Positions 52,430 through 60,887 of a stretch of 64,000 bases of DNA are shown in pieces. Each line of letters begins with the position of its first letter. The first letter of the stretch is position 1. Source of the DNA: Archangium minus (GTDB lineage Bacteria > Myxococcota > Myxococcia > Myxococcales > Myxococcaceae); NCBI RefSeq assembly GCF_044360475.1, contig NZ_CP043494.1, positions 6,696,001-6,760,000 of the forward strand, read 5' to 3'. A model generated the notes under the pieces. That model ran no database searches. It was not told the DNA's origin and was given only the letters and a program-made list of their open reading frames with translations. The translations under genes and the position numbers were made by a program.

Positions 52430-53188
52430 TTACTTTCCGAACCAGGTCTCGAGGAAGATCTTCACCGTCGGGTGCTGCGAGGCGCGCACCTGCTCCGGCG
52501 GTCCCTGTTCCAGGATGACGCCCTTGCTGAGAAAGGCGATCTGGTCCGCGATGTTGAAGGCTGAGGCGATGTCGTGGCTGATGACGACACTGGTGATGCC
52601 CAGCTCCCGCTGGGCCGCGAGGATCATCTCGTCCACGTAGTCCGTGGTGATGGGATCCAGCCCCGTGGTGGGCTCGTCATAGAGGACGATCTTCGGATTC
52701 ATCACGATGGCGCGTGCCAGGCCCACGCGCTTGCGCATGCCTCCGGACAGGTCCGCCGGGAACTTGCTCTCCACGCTCTTCGGCAGGCCCATCAAATCCA
52801 GCTTCGAGCGCACCAGCGCGCGGACCTCCTCCTCGGGCATCCTACTGTGCTCGCGCAGGGGGAATGCCACGTTCTCGTAGACGTCCATGGAGTCGAAGAG
52901 GGCCGCGGCCTGGAACACCATCCCGAACTTGCGCCGCACCCGCTCCAGCTCCTCGGCGCCCATGGGGACGAGGTCCTCCCCGTCGATGATGACCTGCCCC
53001 TGGTCCGGCTTGAGCAGGCCGATCATGTGCTTCATCAGCACCGTCTTGCCCGAACCCGACCCCCCGAGGATGACACAGGTGCTACCCGCGGGCACGGCGA
53101 GGTTGATGCCCGTGAGGACCTTGGTCTCCCCGAAGGACTTGTGCAGGCCGACGATCTCAATCATCGGCGTGGGGTTCGTGGCCACCAT
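52430..53188 (-). CDS. mlaF: Lipid-transport ABC ATPase
   Basis: 252 residues. Walker A VILGGSGSGKTVLMKHM, Q-loop FGMVFQAAALFDSMDV, signature LSGGMRKRVGLARA, Walker B PKIVLYDEPTTGLDP and H-loop VISHDIASAF. The LSGGMRKR form and the MCE/permease neighbours identify the MlaF/TtgA type. It powers lipid movement with MlaE. Its start overlaps the mlaE stop by one base (TGATG). Confidence 0.94.
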   Translation of the reverse strand: MVATNPTPMIEIVGLHKSFGETKVLTGINLAVPAGSTCVILGGSGSGKTVLMKHMIGLLKPDQGQVIIDGEDLVPMGAEELERVRRKFGMVFQAAALFDSMDVYENVAFPLREHSRMPEEEVRALVRSKLDLMGLPKSVESKFPADLSGGMRKRVGLARAIVMNPKIVLYDEPTTGLDPITTDYVDEMILAAQRELGITSVVISHDIASAFNIADQIAFLSKGVILEQGPPEQVRASQHPTVKIFLETWFGK

Positions 53189-54012
53189 CAGTGCAAGAGC
53201 ACCCCGACGATGAAGTCGAGGATGAAGATGGAGAGGGCGCTGGACACCATGGCCTCGGTGGTGGCCTTACCCACACCCTTGGCGCCACCCGAGGCGTTGA
53301 AGCCCTTGAAGCAGCAAACAAGTGTCACCGACAGGCCGAAGACGGCGCCCTTGATGAGCCCCTCGTAGACGTCCACCGGGTCCAACCACTGCTGGGTGCG
53401 CGAGATGAAGGTACCCGCCGACACGCCCTTGGTGCCCACGGAGACGGCATAAGCGCCGAGGATGCCCGAGGTGTCGAAGAGCAGCGTGAGGACAGGCACC
53501 ATGAACAGGCCGGCCAGAATCCGGGGTACCAGGAGGTACTGGACGGGGTTGACGGCCATGGTCTCCAGGGCGTCCACCTGCTCGGTGACGCGCATGGTGC
53601 CCAGCTCGGTGCACATGGCGGAGCCGGCGCGCATGGTGACCATGAGCGCGGAGAACACGGGGGCCAGCTCGCGCGTGAGGACGAGCGCCACGGTGGGGCC
53701 CACCAGGCTCTCCGCGTCGAACATCTCAAAGGCGCGCGAGGACTGGTGGGCGAACACCATGCCGGTGAAGAGCCCGGTGAGCAGGACGATGAAGACGCTG
53801 CCCACCCCCACGAAGTCCAGCTGGAAGAAGAGGTTCTGCCAGCGGAAGGGCCGTCGCACGCTCCAGCGGGCCACGTCCACCCCGAGGGAGACGAGGCTGC
53901 CCAGCTCCTCCACGTTCGCGATGGCGCCCCGTCCCACGTCCTCCACGGACCGGACGAGGAGGGAGGGAGGCTGAGGCTGCTGCTCCGCCTTCTGTGCGTT
54001 GTCGGATGCCAC
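53188..54012 (-). CDS. mlaE: Lipid-transport ABC permease
   Basis: About 274 residues from the GTG at 54012 (ATG at 54039 or 54117 would extend it with a proline/arginine-rich stretch unlike the family). Typical MlaE/TtgB features: an N-terminal amphipathic region (WQNLFFQLDFVGVGSVF), TM segments, the conserved EQVDALETMAVNPVQYLLVPR loop and GLIKGAVFGLSVTLVCC. It forms the inner-membrane pore of the Mla complex. It leads the mlaE-mlaF-mlaD unit; mlaC is in another place in this window and no mlaB (STAS) gene is present. Confidence 0.92.
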   Translation of the reverse strand: MASDNAQKAEQQPQPPSLLVRSVEDVGRGAIANVEELGSLVSLGVDVARWSVRRPFRWQNLFFQLDFVGVGSVFIVLLTGLFTGMVFAHQSSRAFEMFDAESLVGPTVALVLTRELAPVFSALMVTMRAGSAMCTELGTMRVTEQVDALETMAVNPVQYLLVPRILAGLFMVPVLTLLFDTSGILGAYAVSVGTKGVSAGTFISRTQQWLDPVDVYEGLIKGAVFGLSVTLVCCFKGFNASGGAKGVGKATTEAMVSSALSIFILDFIVGVLLH

Positions 54013-54211
54013 GAGTGGCCCTACTCTACGTGGCCCCATTCCCGGCACAAGCAATCGCGCTGGCCACCAGCGCCCCCTCCGCCCCCCGGCACCCCGGGCA
54101 TCCAGGCTGTGTGACATGGGGAGTCACAAGGGGGTTTCTCCCGTGACCGCTTGCCGTTATGTTCCGCCGCCCTTTTCATCCCCCTTAAAAAGAAGCGAGA
54201 AGCACACAGTC

Positions 54212-54790
54212 ATGGCGACCCAACACAAGGTCGGCGGCGAAGTCGATGCGTTCTGTACTCGGTGCCGTCTCACGCTGGCCCACACCATCCTGGCGATGGT
54301 CGGCACGAAGATCGCTCGAGTCCGTTGCAACACCTGCGGCGGAGATCACGCCTTCCGCTCCGCTCCTGGTACCACGGACAAGCCGAGCCCCTCCTCGCGC
54401 GCCAGCACCGGTGGCGGCTCCAGCGGCACGCGTGCTCCCAGGGCGAGCAAGTCAAGTGAGGACAAGGTTGTCATCTCCTTCGAGGAGCAGCTGGCGGGGA
54501 AGGACATCGCCAACGCCCCCAGGTACAGCCCCAAGGACTCCTACAAGGTGGATCAGGTCATCCACCACCCCACCTTCGGGCTGGGCCTGGTGACGGCGGT
54601 TCGCGGAAACAAGGTGGACATCACCTTCAAGTCGGAAACGAAGACGCTCGTCCACGCCGCCGGCGCCGCACCCGCGGAGAAGCCCTCTTTCAATCCACCC
54701 AGCGCGAAAGCTACGGGCCCAGCGGACAAGCCACAGTCCCAGGAGACGCAAGAGCCCGCTTCCCCGCCGACCAGCCCCGCTGAGGGTTGA
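54212..54790 (+). CDS. Zinc-ribbon protein with a C-terminal CarD/KOW-like domain
   Basis: 192 residues from the ATG at 54212. Four cysteines in two CxxC knuckles (DAFCTRCRLTLAH and VRCNTCGGDHAF) form a zinc ribbon near the N-terminus. A Ser/Thr/Pro/Arg-rich linker (~50-85) joins it to a small beta domain (~105-150: VDQVIHHPTFGLGLVTAVRG, VDITFKSETKTLVHA) like KOW/CarD-type contact domains, which bind RNA polymerase or nucleic acid. The tail is Pro/Ala/Lys/Glu-rich. It could be a transcription-associated factor; this is inference. Followed 38 bp later by an envelope gene pair. Confidence 0.72.
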   Translation: MATQHKVGGEVDAFCTRCRLTLAHTILAMVGTKIARVRCNTCGGDHAFRSAPGTTDKPSPSSRASTGGGSSGTRAPRASKSSEDKVVISFEEQLAGKDIANAPRYSPKDSYKVDQVIHHPTFGLGLVTAVRGNKVDITFKSETKTLVHAAGAAPAEKPSFNPPSAKATGPADKPQSQETQEPASPPTSPAEG

Positions 54791-54828
54791 CAGAAGCGCC
54801 GGGGAGGCTGGACGGTAGGCCCCCCCGT

Positions 54829-56238
54829 ATGCGCGCGCCGCTCCTCCCCCTGCTGCTGCTCGTCCTGTCGCCCCTGGCGGTGGCGGCTCCCTTCTCGGTG
54901 AAGGCCACCCCCGCTCAGGTGGTGCTCGGCCAGGACAAGGCAGTGCTGGTGCAGGTGAAGGTGCCGAGCGGCACGCCTCCCCTCCGGGCCTCGGCCTCCA
55001 CGGGCAGCCTGCTGCCGCTGCCCACCACCGCGCGGGACGTGTACTCGTACCGCTGGGTCGCCCCGGACATCCGCTATCCGCTTCTGGCGGTGCTCGCCTT
55101 CTGGGTGGAGCCCGCTGAGGGCCCGCCCGAGGTCACCACGCTGCACATCCCCCTGCTGGGCCGCACGACGCTGGATGTGGCCACGGACGTGGGCGCGGGC
55201 GCCGAGGTGGTGGTTCAGGTGGCCGACATGCGCTTCGGCCCCGTCATCACCAACCGCAAGGGCCGCGCCCAGGTACAGGTGAAGGTGCCTCCCAATGTGC
55301 GTGAGGCCAGCGTGCTGGCCACCGCCAAGGGCCAGCAGACCCACCGCACCGCTCGGCTCGACGTCCCTCCCGAGCGGCCGCTGCTCGCGCTCATCAGCCC
55401 CGACGTGCTCCCGGTAGAGGGCAGCGGGTGGTTGCTGGTGCTGGGCGAGCAGCCCCTGCCTGAGTCGGAGCTGGATCTGCAGGTGCGGGGCGGGAGCATT
55501 CAGGCGCTGGAGCAGACCCCTGGCGTGTTCCGCGTCAAGCCAGAGCCCGGCTCGAGCGCCGTCACGGTGGACGTGCACCGCCAAGACGGCACCGGCGCCG
55601 CACGCGTCACCGCCCCGGTGTCGGCGCCTATCGTGGCCTCCATCCCTCCGCCCGAGTCTCTGCCTGTGGTGGCGTCCCCTCCCGAGGTGAAGCCCGCGCC
55701 TTCCATGGACTGGGGGAAGTACCTGAGCTGGCACCACCTGTCCTTCCACCTGCAGGCCGGCGGCTTCCTCGCCGGCGGCGACAACCGCGGGCCGCTGGTC
55801 TCGGTGGGCCTGGGCTACCGCCTGCCTCCCCTCGCGGGCCGCTTCTTCTGGCTGGAGGCAGAGGCGGGACTTCGCCAGTCCGTGACCCAGCCCCTCGTGG
55901 AGCAACTGGGGCCCCTGGACTCGCGGGTGGTCGCCCTCCCCTTGCTGCTGTCCGCCAGGGGACTTCTCTTCGAGCGCGGCCCCCTGTCCATCCACGGCCG
56001 CGCGGGGGCCGGGGTAATGTTCTACGAGCAGCGTGTCACGAGCTCGTTCTTCGCGGAACCGCGCAGCCAGCGCGGGCAGTCGTTCATGGGTTTTGTGGCG
56101 GCGCAGGCCGCTTGGAGTTTCGGCGCGGCGAGCGCCCTATTCGAGCTGCGGGGCAGTTACGCCGCGGCACAGGCGAGTGAGATCGACGCCCAGCTCGGCG
56201 GCCTGTCCGCCTCGCTGGGGGTGAGGTACTCCTTATGA
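54829..56238 (+). CDS. Secreted protein with Ig-like domains and possible outer-membrane barrel
   Basis: 469 residues from the ATG at 54829, which opens a signal peptide (PLLPLLLLVLSPLAVAAP); an in-frame start at 54787 would lose this. The mature protein has Ig/Big-like beta domains (~25-290: FSVKATPAQVVLGQDKAVLV, LDVATDVGAGAEVVVQVAD, RAQVQVKVPPNVREASVL), a Pro-rich hinge (SIPPPESLPVVASPP), and a C-terminal ~160-residue part with alternating strands ending in LSASLGVRYSL, which fits an outer-membrane beta-barrel terminus. No function is recognised. Its stop overlaps the start of a lipoprotein gene (ATGA), so the two products probably work together. Confidence 0.72.
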   Translation: MRAPLLPLLLLVLSPLAVAAPFSVKATPAQVVLGQDKAVLVQVKVPSGTPPLRASASTGSLLPLPTTARDVYSYRWVAPDIRYPLLAVLAFWVEPAEGPPEVTTLHIPLLGRTTLDVATDVGAGAEVVVQVADMRFGPVITNRKGRAQVQVKVPPNVREASVLATAKGQQTHRTARLDVPPERPLLALISPDVLPVEGSGWLLVLGEQPLPESELDLQVRGGSIQALEQTPGVFRVKPEPGSSAVTVDVHRQDGTGAARVTAPVSAPIVASIPPPESLPVVASPPEVKPAPSMDWGKYLSWHHLSFHLQAGGFLAGGDNRGPLVSVGLGYRLPPLAGRFFWLEAEAGLRQSVTQPLVEQLGPLDSRVVALPLLLSARGLLFERGPLSIHGRAGAGVMFYEQRVTSSFFAEPRSQRGQSFMGFVAAQAAWSFGAASALFELRGSYAAAQASEIDAQLGGLSASLGVRYSL

Positions 56239-56912
56239 GGAAGCTCCTGCCCCTTCTCCTGGTTGTGCTGTGCGCGTGTACGTCCGAGCCACCGGCCCTG
56301 GCCGCACCCCGCATCCTCTCCATCACGCCCGCGGAGCAGCGCTCCACCGAGTCGCAGCGCGTCACCGTGGAGCTCGACACGGATCCGCGCTTCCTCGTGA
56401 ACTACGGCGACAAGTCCGTCCAGATGCTCGAGCAGCCAGTGCTGGAGATTGGCTGGCAGGCAGTGAAGCTGGAGAGCTACCTGGGCCACGGACGGTTCCA
56501 GGGCACGGTGATTCCGGGTCTGGGGGTCGGCCGTTACTCCATCCGAGTCACCCTGGGGGACGGGCGGGAAGCCACCCTCCCCGACGCCTATGAAATCAAG
56601 GATGGAATGGGTCCGTGGCTCGGCTATTGGATCGAATCCATTGGGGAGCAGATCCAGGACCAGCCCTTCACCGTCATCATCCATGTTGAGGGCACGGAGG
56701 CCGACTCCTTCACGGGCCCGATCACGATCAACATCTACAGGGGCGGCGAGCGCATCAACACCCTCACCAGTGGCAACTTCTCCGAGCGCGTGCTCCTGCA
56801 GGAGATCACCATCAACGAGTCCGGCGAAGACTTCGTCGTGTCGATCCAAGACAACGATGGCAACAGCGCCACCTCGAACGCCTTCACGGTGGGCAAGAAG
56901 CAGAAGAACTGA
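56235..56912 (+). CDS. Lipoprotein with Ig-like domains
   Basis: 225 residues. MRKLLPLLLVVLCAC gives a lipoprotein signal with lipobox LCAC. The mature part has IPT/TIG-like beta folds (RILSITPAEQRSTESQRVTV, VIPGLGVGRYSIRVTLGDGR, YEIKD and GTEADSFTGPITINIYRG). It overlaps the upstream barrel-type gene by 4 bp and is followed 12 bp later by the site-2 protease gene. Likely an envelope partner of the gene at 54829. Confidence 0.75.
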   Translation: MRKLLPLLLVVLCACTSEPPALAAPRILSITPAEQRSTESQRVTVELDTDPRFLVNYGDKSVQMLEQPVLEIGWQAVKLESYLGHGRFQGTVIPGLGVGRYSIRVTLGDGREATLPDAYEIKDGMGPWLGYWIESIGEQIQDQPFTVIIHVEGTEADSFTGPITINIYRGGERINTLTSGNFSERVLLQEITINESGEDFVVSIQDNDGNSATSNAFTVGKKQKN

Positions 56913-56924
56913 TTCACGAGACTC

Positions 56925-58298
56925 ATGAGCATCGACTCCTCTTCCCCCTTCTCCTGGCAGTTCAACCTCGGACGCATCCCCGTCGTCGTCGATCCGAGCT
57001 TCTGGCTGGCGACGGCCATGTTCGCAACGCTCGGGAGCCGGAGCTGGCAGGCCATGCTGTCCTGGGTGGCTGTGGTCTTCGTCTCCATCCTCGTGCATGA
57101 GCTCGGACACGCGCTCATGGCCATGAGCCTGGGCTGCGACGTCGCGGGAATCCGGCTCTACATGGGGGGCGGCCTGACCTACCACGACCGGGCGCTCAGC
57201 CGTTGGCGGGAAGTGGCGGTTGCAGCGGCCGGGCCCTTCACCGGCTTCCTCTTCGGCGGGCTGATGCTCGCCGTCAACATCTTCATCCCCCCGAAGAGCG
57301 AAATGGGGATGATCCTCCTGCGCGACCTGCTGTGGGTGAACTTCGGGTGGGGCATCATCAACCTGATGCCGGTCCCCCCGCTGGATGGGGGCCACATCAT
57401 GCAAGGTGTGCTCGGGCCCAAACGGCAGCGCCTCGCCCTGTGGGTGGGCGTCCTCACCTCCGGCGCGGTGGTGGCCCTGGCGCTGAACTTCGGCTCCTTC
57501 TTCATCGTCTTCATGTTCGGCATGTTCGGCTACCAGTGCTGGCAGGCCCTCCAGGTGACGAGGGACATCAAGCCCCTGGAGCCCGTGAAGGTCGCGGAGA
57601 TCGAGCCGGATGCACTCGCACGTGGCTGGCAGGCCCTGCGCTCCGGGAACGAGAGCGAGGCGTCGCGGCTGGGGCACCTGGCCCTGTCGGCCGCGAAGCC
57701 GGGCGAGGAGAGCAACGCGGCGAGGGATCTGCTCGCCTGGGTGGCGCTCGCCGATGGCAATGCCCGCTACGCCCTGTCCCACCTGGAGAAGGTGGACCCG
57801 CCCCAGGCCGCGCGACCCTACAGCCTGGCGGTGGCGTATGAAGCCGCGGGGCTGCCGGAGCGCGCCCTGCCCCACGCGCTCGCCGCGCTGGAGAAGGAGC
57901 CCACGGAGGCGGTGGCCGCGCTGGCGGTGCGCCTGCTGGTGAAGGCCCAGCGTCTGGATGAGGCCGAGCGCATCACGCGGGAGTTCGCCTGGAAGACGCC
58001 GGCGAAGCGGGACGCGCTGATGGCGGATGTGGCAGTGGCTCGGGGAGACTTCGGCGGAGCGGCGTTGCTCCACGCGAGCGCCTTCGAGGCCGCGGGCCGC
58101 GCGGAGGATGCCTACCAGGCCGCTCGCAACCACGCGCGAGCCGGTCAGGTGGGGCTCGCCTCCGAGTGGCTGAAGCGCGCGCTGGAGGCGGGTTATGACG
58201 ACCTCGAGACGCTCGCCCAGGAGCCCGCGCTGGCCGAGGTCCGCGCCGCTCCGGAGATCGCCGAGCGGCTCGCCCAGCGCAAGCAGGGCGCCGCCTAG
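56925..58298 (+). CDS. Site-2 protease (M50) with C-terminal TPR domain
   Basis: 457 residues. A membrane zinc protease: VSILVHELGHALMAM has the HExxH motif and INLMPVPPLDGGHIMQG the third ligand region, within about six hydrophobic segments (1-210). The C-terminal ~220 residues are TPR-like (RLGHLALSAAKPGEESNAAR; LPERALPHALAALEKEPTEA; GQVGLASEWLKRALEAGYDD), cytoplasmic and probably recruit substrates. Site-2 proteases cut membrane-bound anti-sigma or regulator proteins. An anti-sigma factor with one membrane segment is encoded at the end of this window, but it is not adjacent. It overlaps the C39-like gene by 4 bp tail to tail. Confidence 0.88.
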   Translation: MSIDSSSPFSWQFNLGRIPVVVDPSFWLATAMFATLGSRSWQAMLSWVAVVFVSILVHELGHALMAMSLGCDVAGIRLYMGGGLTYHDRALSRWREVAVAAAGPFTGFLFGGLMLAVNIFIPPKSEMGMILLRDLLWVNFGWGIINLMPVPPLDGGHIMQGVLGPKRQRLALWVGVLTSGAVVALALNFGSFFIVFMFGMFGYQCWQALQVTRDIKPLEPVKVAEIEPDALARGWQALRSGNESEASRLGHLALSAAKPGEESNAARDLLAWVALADGNARYALSHLEKVDPPQAARPYSLAVAYEAAGLPERALPHALAALEKEPTEAVAALAVRLLVKAQRLDEAERITREFAWKTPAKRDALMADVAVARGDFGGAALLHASAFEAAGRAEDAYQAARNHARAGQVGLASEWLKRALEAGYDDLETLAQEPALAEVRAAPEIAERLAQRKQGAA

Positions 58299-59494
58299 CG
58301 CGCGGGCACCGGCCAGCCGGCGGGATGGATGAGATAGGCCGTGCCGGCGGAGGCCTGGAGCCAGAGGGACTCGAGCTCGGAGCGCAGGTAGGTGCGCTGG
58401 ACCGCGGCATCGGTCGAGGCCGCGGGATCGTTCACCACCGGGTTGCCGGAAGCGTCGAAGCCCACCAGCACCATCAGGTGACCGGCGCTCGCGCTGATGG
58501 GCGCCCCCGTCAGCTCCCCACTGCCCCAGGAGATGCTGAGGATGGCGGGGACGCCCGCGGAGATCCACGGCTCGAGCTGGGCCAGGCTGGTGAAGCGCGT
58601 CACGTGGGCCTGGAGCCCCTTGCTGGCGGCGTAGGCGGTGTTGAAGGGCCAGTTGCCATGGCCACGGAAGATCCAGTCATAGACGCCGCTGACCGCCGCC
58701 CTCACGTGCGGCTCGCAGGCGCCGGTGTCGCCCGCCCAGTAGCGCAGCACCATGGACGTGGACGTGGGGCTGCACCAGACCTGTCCGCCATCCGGGTAGA
58801 CCATCTGCGAGCACTCGGGCACCGCGAGCACCTGATCCCAGTGGGCGGGGTTGCCGGGGAAGAGCACCGGGTTCTTCTCCGGTGAGGTGGACAGGGTGAC
58901 GGCGCTGGCGCGCACGCGCGGCAGGGCGATGCCATCCGCGCTGAAGAGCCGCACCTTCACCTGGAAGGCTGTCGCCGCCGCCTTCTTGTTCGTGACGACC
59001 AGGGTGTCGATGCCCACGTAGCCCTGGGTGTCCGACTGGGAACCCGCGGAGTGCCGCCGCACCGTCGAGGTGTCCGCGGCCCACACGCCCAGGTTGTACC
59101 ACTTCGTCCAGACGCCGGAGATCTGCGCGCGGATCTGCGTCTCCACCCAGGTGCCGGTGGGCGTCTCGGCCTCCCACGAGGCGACGGCCTCGCGGAAGGC
59201 GAAGCCGTTCGTCATGACGGGGCTGGTGGCCTCACCGACTCGGAAGCTGCCTCCGTTGTAGAAGTTGCCCCCGTTGTAGGTGCCGGGCGCGTAGGGATCC
59301 GTGCCGGCCACCGCCGTCTGGGGATCCAGCCGCAGCGCGCCATCCTCCGCGAGGCCCACCCCGCTCCGCTGCCACGCGGAGAAGTGCCCCTGGCTCGCCT
59401 GCCACCGCACGAACGCGCTCTGCCCCGCGAGCGCCCCGGGTGCCCACGTCAGCGCGACGAGCACCGCGAATACGGCCGTCCTGAAGCTTTTCAT
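58295..59494 (-). CDS. Secreted C39-like cysteine peptidase
   Basis: 399 residues with a signal peptide (RTAVFAVLVALTWAPGALA). A beta-rich N-terminal half (~25-215) is followed by a papain-like C39 domain: VPECSQMVYPDGGQVWCSPT (catalytic Cys in QVWCSPTST), ASAGHLMVLVGFDASGN (catalytic His) and PVVNDPAAS (Asn/Asp). Family members cut after Gly-Gly in leader peptides or, in secreted forms, unknown proteins. No transporter domain or bacteriocin gene is nearby, so a stand-alone extracellular protease is likely. Transcribed alone; divergent from the cytochrome operon. Confidence 0.85.
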   Translation of the reverse strand: MKSFRTAVFAVLVALTWAPGALAGQSAFVRWQASQGHFSAWQRSGVGLAEDGALRLDPQTAVAGTDPYAPGTYNGGNFYNGGSFRVGEATSPVMTNGFAFREAVASWEAETPTGTWVETQIRAQISGVWTKWYNLGVWAADTSTVRRHSAGSQSDTQGYVGIDTLVVTNKKAAATAFQVKVRLFSADGIALPRVRASAVTLSTSPEKNPVLFPGNPAHWDQVLAVPECSQMVYPDGGQVWCSPTSTSMVLRYWAGDTGACEPHVRAAVSGVYDWIFRGHGNWPFNTAYAASKGLQAHVTRFTSLAQLEPWISAGVPAILSISWGSGELTGAPISASAGHLMVLVGFDASGNPVVNDPAASTDAAVQRTYLRSELESLWLQASAGTAYLIHPAGWPVPAR

Positions 59495-59618
59495 GAACCG
59501 CCTCCTGGATATCGAGGGGTTCTTTGCTTACTCGTTTTCCTGAAAAGGGCCCATTTCAATTCCCCGAGCCCTTCACGGAATAAACGCGGCGATCGGAGTT
59601 CTTTCGATCGAGGTGACC

Positions 59619-60884
59619 ATGAAAGCGCTCACTTGCATGGCGGTGCTCGCCTGGGGCGGCACCGCGCTCGCGGGCGAAGCATCGCCCCCGAAGCTTCCTA
59701 TTGGCGTGTCCGCGGCTCTGTACGACATCTCGGTCCCACCCGACCGGAAACCCACCCCCGAGCGGGTGGCCCTGGGAGAAAAACTCTTCAACGACAAGCG
59801 ACTGTCCGCCGATGACTCGGTGAGTTGCGCGACGTGTCATGACCCGAAGCGCGCGTTCACCGATGGAAAGGCCACGTCCGTCGGCATCAAGAACCAGGTG
59901 GGCCAACGCAACAGCCCCACGGTCCTGAACGCACTGTTCGCCGCCACCCAGTTCTGGGACGGGCGCGCGGGGACGCTCGAGGAACAGGCCATGCTGCCCA
60001 TCCTCAACCCCATCGAGATGGGCATGCCCTCCCCGGAAGCGGTGGTGGCGAAGGTGAAGGGCATCCCGGAGTACCGGACGGAGTTCCAGAAGGTCTTCGG
60101 TCGCGAGCTCAACTACGACGATCTCGCCGCGGCCATCGCCGCCTTCGAGCGGATGCAGTTCTCCGGCAATGCCCGCTTCGACCGGTTCCTCGCCGGTGAC
60201 GCCAAGGCCCTCAACGCGTCGGAGAAGCGCGGCTGGGCCCTCTTCAACGGCAAGGCGCGCTGCAACACCTGCCACGCCGGCAACGCCGTCTCTCCCCTCT
60301 TCTCTGATCAGAAGTTCCACAACATCGGCATCGCCGCGCACAAGCAGGACTTCTCGAAGCTCGCAGCGGAGGCCCTGAAGATCGTCCGCACCGGGGACGA
60401 GAAGCAGATCGACGAGCTCGCCCTGGAGACGAAGTTCTCCGAGCTGGGCCGCTTCCTGGTGACGAAGAACGAGAACGACATCGGCAGCTTCAAGACGCCG
60501 ACCCTGCGCAACGTGGGCGTCACCGGCCCGTACATGCATGACGGCTCGCTGACGACGCTCTGGGATGTGATCGATCACTACAACAAGGGAGGCATCGCCA
60601 ACCCGTTCCTCGACGGAGGGATGCAGCGGCTGGGGCTCACCGAGCCGGAGATCGACGACCTGGTCGCCTTCATGTTCGCCCTCACCGCGGACGACTTCTC
60701 CGCGCTGGAGAAGCAGGAACTCGCGCGCCAGCGTGCCCGCAAGAACAACCGTCCCGAGCGCGACACCGCCGCGGCCCTGGGCAAGAAGGGCAACCTCGGC
60801 GATCTGGCCCCCAACCCGAACCTCGACATCAAGAACCCCGCCGAGCTGGGCCTCTATGGGCCCGTCCGTCTCACGGAGAAGTGA
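59619..60884 (+). CDS. Dihaem cytochrome c peroxidase / MauG-like protein
   Basis: 421 residues from the ATG at 59619 with GAGG just before it (GTG at 59613 is within reach). Signal peptide: LTCMAVLAWGGTALAG. Two haem-c sites: CATCH (~60-75) and CNTCH (~210), with DGRAGTLEEQ and TPTLRNVGVTGPYMHDGSLT typical of bacterial dihaem peroxidases and MauG. It probably reduces H2O2 or oxidises a protein in the periplasm. The C-terminal ~50 residues are a charged extension. It heads a run of five same-strand genes. Confidence 0.92.
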   Translation: MKALTCMAVLAWGGTALAGEASPPKLPIGVSAALYDISVPPDRKPTPERVALGEKLFNDKRLSADDSVSCATCHDPKRAFTDGKATSVGIKNQVGQRNSPTVLNALFAATQFWDGRAGTLEEQAMLPILNPIEMGMPSPEAVVAKVKGIPEYRTEFQKVFGRELNYDDLAAAIAAFERMQFSGNARFDRFLAGDAKALNASEKRGWALFNGKARCNTCHAGNAVSPLFSDQKFHNIGIAAHKQDFSKLAAEALKIVRTGDEKQIDELALETKFSELGRFLVTKNENDIGSFKTPTLRNVGVTGPYMHDGSLTTLWDVIDHYNKGGIANPFLDGGMQRLGLTEPEIDDLVAFMFALTADDFSALEKQELARQRARKNNRPERDTAAALGKKGNLGDLAPNPNLDIKNPAELGLYGPVRLTEK

Positions 60885-60887
60885 CCC

